DNA from: Meghimatium bilineatum | Taxonomy: Eukaryota > Mollusca > Gastropoda > Stylommatophora > Philomycidae | DNA: 64,000 nt | Direction: 5' to 3' | Assembly: GCA_034231615.1 (NCBI GenBank) | Contig: CM067319.1 | Coordinates: 7,705,051 to 7,769,050, forward strand | In this document: positions 55,904-64,000 of the stretch, one piece after another | How positions within the stretch are numbered: the first letter of the stretch is position 1 | How the letters are laid out: each line of letters opens with the position of its first letter | Made by a program: the position numbers and the translations under genes | The notes under the pieces: model-generated | What the model was told of the DNA's origin: nothing | The model's database searches: none | Seen by the model: only the letters and a program-made list of their open reading frames with translations

Positions 55904-57597
55904 TGGTATTTAATATATTAAGTGTTTTACCACTTCCATTGAACATTTGTAACTATGTTGCTAGTAGGACAGCTGTGCAAGAGAGCATTCTTCCAGTCGA
56001 CTCAGCTGTAAATGAGTACCTGATGAATGAGTTAGGGAAGGTAAAGACAGCAAGAACGGGAACTGGCCACCCCCACCTAAAAGTTTCTACAGCTTACTAC
56101 ATGAAGAGTTATCTTTCATCCCCGATGGCAGGTTGCTGCCATGGGACCTACCTTCACCTTTACTAGAGAACTAGTTTCTGTACTACACATTGGACACCAA
56201 CCTCAAAGTTAACCTGTCAAGCATGTTTGACATTTTCACCGATGTGGGTATCATTACCAACAGCCACAGACAGCCACATTTTCTATATTGTTATACAAAA
56301 CGTCCATTTCTTTATTCCTCATTCTTCTTATAATGATCATTTTTTTAAAATTAGTAATACCAGTAATAGATGATGTAACAATTACTTATTTACTTTCACA
56401 TATGTATTACCACAGCCCATGCTTGATCGTCAAATCTTCTCTGGTTTTCTTGGTAATTATATAAATATATTGGTGTTCTGTCCATCACATGATGATGATG
56501 AACTTCAGTTAGAGTTGTGCCCCCTTGTTCATGAGTTCGTTAAATAGCTAATTATCCCACTGGTAGCCTCAAATGTCCTTGGACAGTTTGGGCATAGGAT
56601 AATCACTTTCGATGGTCTTTCACTTTTTAGTCAGTCTTCGCTATTGAATGTCTTGTTTTTCTCACAAGATTCTGTATTTTGTTTTATTATTGCAGATTGC
56701 CTTGTAGCTCTGTACAGATATGTACATAGGATGTCATGGTAGAGAACTGACTTCCCAGCCCTACTTTTCTTATTTGTTCTCAAACTCCTGCTGGTTAGCA
56801 GGATTTGGACTGGAGAGAATGTATTGTGTCATGGCTTACAGCTTGGTTGCAACATTAATACCTTTTGACCAGAAGCATCTGTCTGTAGCATGACTTTTAG
56901 ATGGGATGGGACATTCACTTCATCCCAAGCCTCCTTAGTTTTTTTATTATGACATGCATGGCAGGTCACATTATAACGCTATATATTAAACGTGTATCAA
57001 AGGGTCACATCAGACACTGTCTCCTCAAGTATATTTTGTTCAGAACACTGTTCAGCTAGTAACAGCAAAGGTGTGGTGTAAAATCTTCTCTTTATCACTG
57101 TTTAGCATTGTAGTTTACAGCTTGTCTGCTACTGAGTATGATTTTATACTTTGAGTTCCACGGCAAGTGCATAAAGAAATTTTAAATAAGCCCAGCAGAC
57201 CAGTAAAAATGGTGTGGTGGTCCACATTTGGCCCACTCTTGATCTGCAATACTTTTATAGTCTTATTATTGCTTAATTAAATTCCTAAATGTGCATGATT
57301 TATAGTCACATTTTTGTGTTTATCTGATCCTTGATAAAGTCATTTTGGTAGAAACATAAACTTTGCTTGATACTGTATGCCTGCATAATTGATAATATTC
57401 TTTATTTCTGTATCATTCTGTGCCATTTTACTAAATTCAGCAAGATAATTATTCATCTTTTTTCATTACAATTTGTTTATGCTGATTTTATTTCATTGCC
57501 ACAATTTGCTCAATTTACACAAATAAATGGTTTATTTTTATAGATTTTATAATTGGAACCTTTTATAAATAAAGCTTCAATATAATTAACATCCCTG
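55904..57597. other. no gene recognised
   Basis: Short open frames such as 55903-56166 have no known motif. A partial family X start is at 56772, and a ccttgataaagtcatttt motif (Penelope-like end) is at about 57331. Confidence 0.4.
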
Positions 57598-57850
57598 TTG
57601 TAAACAGTTGAGTTATCATCTTGTCTTAGTGTTGATATCTGTTTATTTGTAAAAAGTTGATTTATCATCTTGTCTTAGTGTTGATATCTGTTTATTTGTA
57701 AAAAGTTGATTTATCATCTTGTCTTAGTGTTGATATCTGTTTATTTGTAAAAAGTTGATTTATCATCTTGTCTTAGTGTTGATATCTGTTTATTTGTAAA
57801 AAGTTGATTTATCATCTTGTCTTAGTGTTGATATCTGTTTATTTGCAATA
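57598..57850. repeat. 49-bp tandem repeat, about 5 copies
   Basis: Unit agttgatttatcatcttgtc, ttagtgttgatatctgttta, tttgtaaaa, spacing 49 and nearly identical. Confidence 0.95.
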
Positions 57851-57914
57851 AATAATCCTCAGCGACCTGTGTAATCAATATGCACTTATAAACAGGACAT
57901 CACAGCTTAGGTTA

Positions 57915-58052
57915 GAATTTGCTGCCTGTTCAAGACAAGGCAAATGCCATCGTTACACCACAGACATCTCCCATATATTCCAGAATTTGCTGCCTGTTCA
58001 AGACAAGGCAAATGCCATCGTTACACCACAGACATCTCCCATATATTCCAGA
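57915..58052. repeat. 68-bp tandem duplication
   Basis: gaatttgctgcctgttcaag begins at 57915 and again at 57983; the two copies are essentially identical. Confidence 0.95.
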
Positions 58053-58942
58053 ATGAAAATGAATTTAACAACAATATCTACTGCATGTATTCATGCATAA
58101 ACTGAGAAATTTATTTCCCACAGAAAAATGACATTGGCTAATATACAGATATTAATGAAACAACAAGAATGTTAGCACTTATTAAACTTCTATATTTATA
58201 TGTAAATATGAATGTTTTATATATAAGTATGCATAGCTTTATGATGTTTGCTTTTTGGAGATACTGGCTTAGATCTAAGATATTTTTTAGTTTCTCTGGT
58301 AAAAAAAACTGACAATAACTGCATGAGTATATATAGTTGGTATTACCAGCATAAAATCTGGCCAACCTTGTGAGTCATGAATATGTAAATATTCGAGTTC
58401 AGCCGAAGTCAGCTTCTAAGACAGGCTAGCAAGCTGATAGGAGTACCTGATTTGCTAAATTCTAACAACTAAGTCTGGATATTGTGTGGCAAAAGAACAT
58501 AGAATTCGGCATCCCATGATGCTTCATGGCACAAGTGGCTGAGACAATATATTACCGACATGGTGTCCTGAGCAAGTTTCAGTGTATACCTTACATAAAC
58601 TAAATTAATTTCAGTTGTGGTGTTCTAGGAGATTGCTTTCGATACATCCAACCAGGAAGAATGTCCAGGACACCCTTGCCTAGTTTCGACCCTTGGTATT
58701 ACATGTACAAAATAAATATGATAGGTAACAATTAGAAACTGGGTAATCAAGTTTTGCAGATCACTAGAGGAATATAAGTTTTCAATCTAACCTGAGAGCC
58801 ACAGATTAGCACAATTCTAGTGATTTACAAAACTTTATTATCCCATGTTTACAATTTTTGTCTGTTGGATCATAGTTTTGCTGCAATTTTGTTATTAAAG
58901 AAAATAAATACCCGTTCTGACAAAATAACAAATTGTTCAAAA
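58053..58942. other. APEX1 3' flank and unrecognised sequence
   Basis: Contains the presumed APEX1 3' UTR near 58943. No other gene seen. Confidence 0.4.
58834..58839 (-). promoter_or_regulatory. candidate AATAAA poly(A) signal for APEX1
   Basis: On the - strand AATAAA lies 104 bp after the APEX1 stop, a normal distance. Confidence 0.5.
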
Positions 58943-59060
58943 TCATAAAGCAAGCTGCAAAACTATTGGGCAGTGGTCACTTCCCAGCACCTTGCTACGA
59001 ATGATACTGTCACACAGATTGTCTTTCAGGCACTCAGACAGTACAAAGTAGTCCAGACGC
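58943..59060 (-). CDS. APEX1: AP endonuclease 1, terminal coding exon
   Basis: This exon encodes the last 38 residues of an Ape1/ExoIII-type AP endonuclease: [20 protein letters not shown], then [18 protein letters not shown], and TGA. The enzyme cleaves DNA 5' of abasic sites in base-excision repair in the nucleus. Visible key features are RLDY and the GSDH motif, whose Asp-His pair corresponds to human D308-H309. The acceptor ttcattccaaacag precedes it on the - strand, and its first base completes a split codon (Trp in the family). LINE endonucleases of the same fold end in SDHxP but lack this LxLAL ending, so a host gene is favoured. I found no upstream exon between 59.1 and 64 kb, so either a long intron or an isolated exon is implied. 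Confidence 0.82.
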
Positions 59061-59264
59061 CTGTTTGGAATGAAAAAAGTTTTAAAATGTGACCAGATTT
59101 TTGGGAACTATTTTCTGCAACAGAATAAGTAGTGCAATACTATTTTAATCATTTTCTAATTCTCACTTAACAATAACATACATAGAATTCTATTAAAACA
59201 CACATCAAAGTTGCAGATATATACAGGCCTATCTATCTAGCTAACTATTTTCTTTTCTCTGCTT

Positions 59265-59640
59265 TTGCTGTAAGGCATTGAAGAATTGAATAATAACCAG
59301 TTTTTGGGCTATGGCTCATTTGGTCGCTGGATTTGCAGTAATATTGTGATGTCTCAGAATGTTAACTCCTTCAATCCACCTTTTTCTTGGTCTTTCTCTG
59401 TATCTTGCTATTTCAATTTCATGTAATATGCTCTTGATGGTTGGCCAATAATGGTTCATTACCATAAAAGGGTCAAACCATTTCAGTCTCTATATTTCAA
59501 TATATTTGAGCACAGATTTTGTTCCAATAGTTCTTGTAATCTCTTCATTCTTCACTGATCTCTTTTGGTTCTGTTTGCTGCTTTTCTTAAATATCTCATT
59601 TCTTTTGGTTCTGTTTGCTGCTTTTCTTAAATATCTCATT
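59265..59640 (-). mobile_element. LINE group C-like C-terminal fragment, antisense
   Basis: The - strand reads TRTIGTKSVLKYIEI, LKWFDPFMVMNHYWPTIKSI and RYRERPRKRWIEGV. A 36-bp stretch (atctcatttcttttggttct...) is tandemly duplicated at its right end. Confidence 0.7.
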
Positions 59641-59674
59641 TCACATGTAGTATATATAAATATATAAAAATCGT

Positions 59675-59945
59675 GAGGGTCATGCGGTTGTCACACTAGA
59701 GTCATCGATGCAAAAAACCTGTCGAACATCCATATCCTCATAAATAAAATCACACCCGGGCCCTTTCTTGATGTTATCAACTCAAGATTTCTTTTATCAC
59801 CTCTTCTCTTTCTGCACATAACTATTCCCCGTAGAATAATCTTTAAAAGTTAATGGTATCCTGTTAGATACCCAAACCATGCAAAAATACACCATTTAAC
59901 TGCTGGCAACAGTGCTTCCTGAGCCCTGGTACTAGTATTATGTCT
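59675..59945 (-). mobile_element. LINE group D C-terminal fragment, antisense, decayed
   Basis: gtgagggtcatgcggttgtc, acactagagtcatcgatgc and cacctcttctctttctgcac follow the group D 3' end; stops are many. Confidence 0.65.
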
Positions 59946-60389
59946 CCAAAGTTAAAAACAAACTACAGTTAATACTCAATGTCAATGTAGCTGCATTAGC
60001 ATATCTGCACAGCGTACTTCAGCTTGCTTAAAGTGCCAGCGTAAGAGTACTTACAACCTTCTTATCTGTTTTGTGGCTTTCACTTGAACTCAACATAATC
60101 TGAATGTAGATGCCTTTATATGACTGCACAATGAAGGTGTATCTTCAAATTCCCATTTTAAAATAATCTTCTGCACATTGATGATGATGACTTTTGCATC
60201 CTTACAGATGGACAGGAAGCTGACCAGTGTCAAACTTTAAATGGACTGAGGTCCTAAAAATTTCATACATCATTGCTTGTCCAGCAGGTTTTATTCAAGA
60301 AAATGCCTTGCTTATTTGCACTAACCCAATCTTGGCTCTGTTGATTAACTCCAAGGGAAAGGCAACATCAATACAGATGGAAAACAAGA
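59946..60389. other. no gene recognised
   Basis: No exon or element signature apart from the lead-in to the 35-bp array. Confidence 0.35.
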
Positions 60390-60715
60390 AGAACTGCAGG
60401 AGATGTCAGAGAATGTGCAAGTATTCAACTGCAGGAGATGTCAGAGAATGTGCAAGTATTCAACTGCAGGAGATGTCAGAGAATGTGCAAGTATTCAACT
60501 GCAGGAGATGTCAGAGAATTTGCACGTATTCAACTGCAGGAGATGTCAGAGAATGTGCAAGTATTCAACTGCAGGAGATGTCAGAGAATGTGCATTAATT
60601 CAACTGCAGGAGATGTCAGAGAATGTGCACGTATTCAACTGCAGGAGATGTCAGAGAATGTGCACGTATTCAACTGCAGGAGATGTCAGAGAATGTGCAA
60701 GTATTCAACTGCAAA
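60390..60715. repeat. 35-bp minisatellite, about 9 copies
   Basis: Unit ctgcaggagatgtcagagaa followed by tgtgcaagtattcaa. Because 35 is not a multiple of three, the same text is read in all three + frames, giving overlapping Cys-rich open frames (CRRCQRMC) that are not a gene. Confidence 0.93.
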
Positions 60716-60739
60716 TTATACAAGTGTTGATTAATGCCC

Positions 60740-61375
60740 TGATATAACCACAACTCCAAGCTCAGGCATAACCACAAGAAACTCCTAGCTCAGGTAGAAA
60801 CACAAGAAACTCCTAGCTCAGGTATAACAAGAAACTCCAAGCTCAGGTTTAACCACAAGAAACTCCTAGCTCAGGTAGAAACATGAGAAACTCCTAGCTC
60901 AGGTAGAAACAAGAAACTCCTAGCTCAGGTAGAAACAAGAAACCCCTAGCGGTGGTAGTTACACAAGAAACCCCTAGCTCAGGTAGAGACAAGAAACACA
61001 AGAAACTCCTAGCTCAGGTAGAAACAAGAAACCCCTAGCGGTGGTAGTTACACAAGAAACTCCTAGCGGAGGTAGAAACACAAGAAACTCCTAGCTCATG
61101 TAGAAACAAGAAATCCCTAGCGGAGGTAGAAACACAAGAAACTCCTAGCTCAGGTAGAAACAAGAAACCCCTAGCGGTGGTAGTTACACAAGAAACTCCT
61201 AGCTCAGGTAGAAACAAGAAACCCCTAGCGGAGGTAGAAACACAAGAAACTCCTAGCTCAGGTAGAAACAAGAAATCCCTAGCGGAGGTAGAAACACAAG
61301 AAACTCCTAGCTCATGTAGAAACAAGAAACCCCTAGCGGAGGTAGAAACACAAGAAACTCCTAGCGGAGGTAGAA
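60740..61375. repeat. 54-bp composite tandem array (28 + 26 bp)
   Basis: Alternates gaaacacaagaaactcctag plus ctcaggta with gaaacaagaaacccctagcg plus gaggta. Since 54 is divisible by three the later half is open on both strands (VETQETPSSGRNKKPLAE). Confidence 0.9.
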
Positions 61376-61479
61376 AGAGGTTGAGCCTTGGCTCAAAGAC
61401 TATTTAATGCGCTAAACAACAAATGGTTTATTAATAAATTAAACCTGTATGCAAGATTGTAAGAATCACTTATATCAAA

Positions 61480-61625
61480 CATTAAATGGAGAAAGCTGAT
61501 GTCGTCCCGGCATGTCACCCGATACGACTCCCTGCCTAAAATAAACTTGCAGGGAGCAGTGATGGGGAGAGGAAGCAATGAGGGTACTCATGGATTAATA
61601 ACAAGAAGGAATGGACAAGCCTTCA
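61480..61625 (+). mobile_element. LINE group D scrap
   Basis: SSRHVTRYDSLPKINLQGAV, then a diverged GRGSNEGTHGLI, matches HVCRYDSLSKTILQGTVEGG. Confidence 0.68.
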
Positions 61626-62271
61626 ATTTTGTTGTACATGAATATGACGTTTACTCATGGGAAATTTTGCTGACTCAACACAGGTTTGATTCAGTGCGGG
61701 ACTTCCCATTTAGTACAAATATCATTCCAAAATGGTAGAGCGTGTTATTGTGTCAATTCAACACCGATATAATTGGAAATATAATTTTTTGTGTACAGTT
61801 TTTCAATGAATACATGAAAATAGGCGATATAACTGATGATGCCTCGGCGAAACTGGCTCTTATTCAGACATTTTAGTGAGTAATAGTAATATTACAGACT
61901 TAGAATCAGATACAGAATTGGACTATGATTCTCAATGATGGACATAAATTTATACAAGATAGGTCTATGGGCCCAGGAGCAAGTGATGGGAACTCACTTT
62001 GAGAACAGGAGCTTGTGAGACAAAATCATGCATAAAATAATTGGAAATGAAAACTGTTTGATAAAAGCTTGAGATAAATATTTTGGAAAGCTTATACCTG
62101 TCTGAAAGATTCAAAGTACTAACATTATTGGTAGATTTTTAGAAACTTAGATTGAAAAGACTTAGCAGGAAAACTGTTCAGATTTATTTTGAAGCAGAAA
62201 CTTGAATATTCCGATTACAACTTTAAGTACTTGTCAAGAACATGTGTCAAAACATAAAATCTGTTTTCTTT
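61626..62271. other. no gene recognised
   Basis: A short ATTTCAGC-free, AT-rich stretch; nnote only that 61860-61945 has YNSDS-like piggyBac N-terminal flavour too weak to call. Confidence 0.25.
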
Positions 62272-62410
62272 TAAATTCTCAAACCACCGCTGGATCTCTC
62301 TTGGAGCAGGATGCTTTTTGTAGATTTTCAGCAGGATGTAGTTCAGAGAACGGAAATGATTTGTGTTGCTGTTTTATTTGCGCCAATGACATCTGGCTTC
62401 AGCTGTAGAA
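62272..62410 (+). repeat. family X copy
   Basis: attctcaaaccaccgctgga, gatctctcttggagcaggat, gattttcagcaggatgtagt and ctgttttatttgcgccaatg. Confidence 0.8.
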
Positions 62411-62849
62411 AGTATTCTACTTAGGTTTCCATAATGAAATCATCAGAATTTCCCCTTATATAGCTGATATCATAAGGACATTTCCGTATATAGATAACAT
62501 CCCTTGTGAAGGCCAGGATCCTATTTGGTTCCCCCACTCCTGTCTAGCAAACGTATGGCTCTGTGAGAATAATTGCGCACAGCAGCATCACCCCACGGGC
62601 AATGACTTTGGCTAGTTGGCTGAACTACATGAAGCTACTCTGCAAGGGGATGTCCTCCCCTACAGTACACACAATTGCTGGTGGAGAAGGCTGAAGATCA
62701 TATTATCGACAACAACTTCGAAGGCAGGAGTTGGAAAGTATGTATTGGGCTGAGGGTGCATTAAAGACGGTACATGATAAGTGACCAGAACCGGCTCAGA
62801 AAGCAATGGCAAACTGCTGAGTCGTACACATGCCAAGAAACTCATGATG

Positions 62850-63235
62850 ACCACAAAAAAACATCACAGATGAAAAATCTATGGAAAGGAGCAAACAGAA
62901 AAACAAAGTTACAACTGCTAAGAAGGTATATCTTTCCGGTGGCAACATACGGTTGTGAGACATGGACAATGACATTGACAATAGAAACGAAATTATCTGC
63001 ATTCATAATTAAATAATTAATTGCTATAGAAAGGTCCTAAGAATATCATTGACAGAAAAAATAACTAACGCAAATGTCGGAAAGAGAACAAGAGGCAGAC
63101 CAAGGCTACGGTGGACACATGACATCAAAGACCTTCTGAACATGACACTGAAAGAAGCTGGACAGCTCGCACAGAACCGTGAGGCTTACTGAGTGGCAGT
63201 GAAGACAATGTTCTGCAAAGGACACATCACATAGA
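62850..63235 (+). mobile_element. LINE group F fragment
   Basis: Reads MKNLWKGANRKTKLQLLRRY and FPVATYGCETWTMT, then after a frame change GKRTRGRPRLRWTHDIKDLL and KEAGQLAQNREAY. It has at least two breaks. A SINE-A-like word (cagaaagcaatggcaaactg) is just upstream at 62798. Confidence 0.78.
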
Positions 63236-63429
63236 GAGAGATATGACATCATCAAAATTTTCTCTTATGTAGATGACATCATCAGAATTTTCCCTTATAT
63301 AGATGACATGTTGCCTGTGGATTTTCTAGATGACAACACTGCTCTATAAATAGGCACATTATTGTTGTACTTCTGCTACACAACTGGTTGATGATTTTGG
63401 TAATCTTGTTTTGATATGAATTATAATAG

Positions 63430-64000
63430 AGAAAAAAATAAGTGCAGATGAGGGTTTTGCTACCTACAAGAGTGGCAAGAAGGTGCTTAAGAAATTGTCT
63501 ACCTATTCCACTACAACATCGAATATGAAAATAGAAGCAATGACAGTAGCACCCAATCGGTTGGTAACTGAAACATTAACCCACACTGTGATACTTTCAG
63601 ACTCCCAAAGCATAAATTAAAAAGGCGTATAAGAAAAGAATGGGTCACATGACTGAAAAACTCGCTTGTTTTAAGTATTACATGGATACACTGCCTGATC
63701 AGGCAGGGATCAGAGGTAATGAAATAGCAGACTCATTGGCAGACAATGCTGTGGCTGATGCCACAGTATTGAAAAGAGATAGGGTCAACCTAATACGGGT
63801 AGACATTGATTTACAACTTTGTGAGGAAGATGACACTGGTAGTGATAACGTGCTTATACTAAGAATGAGAGAAATGTGGGTGACCACGGTGAGAGGAGAA
63901 AATGTTTCCTTCCTGGAAAGATGTGAAGATCCTATAATCAACATCTCACTGGGACTTTAAGTCTGCATACTCTTGGATGGCTGCTGGAACGGAGAGTACA
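63430..64000 (+). mobile_element. LINE group H: RNase H region, runs off the window
   Basis: Reads ADEGFATYKSGKKVLKKLST, TTSNMKIEAMTV and THTVILSDSQSI, then after breaks DQAGIRGNEIADSLADNAV, the RNase H order with the HAGIxGNExAD motif (His replaced by Gln here). The domain type occurs in I/R1-related LINEs; a host RNase H is unlikely given the internal stop and the repeat-rich setting. Confidence 0.72.

Noticed and set aside
55903-56166. 87-codon open frame as a small gene
   Set aside because: No motif, splice or promoter evidence, and its start overlaps the end of a family X copy.
60227-60747. Cys-rich repeat proteins (CRRCQRMC)
   Set aside because: The 35-bp unit gives the same peptide in three overlapping frames, which is expected of a tandem repeat and not of a gene.
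61035-61407. Overlapping open frames in the 54-bp array
   Set aside because: Open on both strands only because the composite unit is a multiple of three; no conserved domain.
61860-61945. possible second piggyBac N-terminal remnant
   Set aside because: Only a short acidic/serine stretch is suggestive; no ends or catalytic motif.
63430-63960. host RNase H gene
   Set aside because: The frame is interrupted and the TTSNM..E...SDSQS...GxRGNExAD order is typical of LINE RNase H.

Overview
This window looks like nuclear DNA from an invertebrate animal. Its genes are split by GT-AG introns, intergenic DNA is AT-rich, and it is crowded with LINE, SINE, piggyBac and Penelope-like debris and with minisatellites. 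The mix of RTE-like LINEs, tRNA-derived SINEs and a three-BIR IAP gene suits a lophotrochozoan, most likely a mollusc. That placement is inference from gene and repeat style only.

Three host genes are supported. (1) 703-8379, + strand: the last three coding exons of TRAPPC10, a TRAPPII vesicle-tethering subunit, with upstream exons off the left edge. (2) 32752-50561, + strand: a complete six-exon inhibitor-of-apoptosis gene (BIR-BIR-BIR-UBA-RING, 589 residues, all exon phases compatible). (3) 58943-59060, - strand: the terminal coding exon of AP endonuclease 1 (APEX1), convergent with the IAP gene; its other exons are not visible in the remaining 5 kb. The three genes act in separate processes (membrane traffic, cell death/ubiquitin signalling, base-excision repair) and nothing suggests co-regulation.

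Layout: 0-8.4 kb TRAPPC10 tail, with a 6.3-kb intron holding a MITE, nested SINEs and a 2-kb 33-bp minisatellite; 8.4-11.6 kb tandem SINEs and a near-complete but decayed piggyBac with TTAA target duplications; 11.6-32.7 kb gene-free, with LINE 3' fragments, a 2.9-kb array of a 46-bp unit, a 23-bp array, an AT microsatellite and a fold-back element; 32.7-50.6 kb the IAP gene, whose introns hold a perfect 92-bp-arm palindrome, a composite element with 110-bp direct repeats, LINE RT fragments and an inverted Penelope-like element; 50.6-64 kb repeats, the APEX1 exon, more minisatellites and an RNase H-bearing LINE fragment at the right edge.

Labels LINE groups A-H, SINE-A/B/C and families X, Y, Z are local to this annotation and are not database names. 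The most notable pattern is that several tandem arrays are visibly seeded by a short piece of a dispersed element (family X three times, a LINE reverse-transcriptase segment once), so the window captures stages of minisatellite birth. No new enzymatic or defence system was found.
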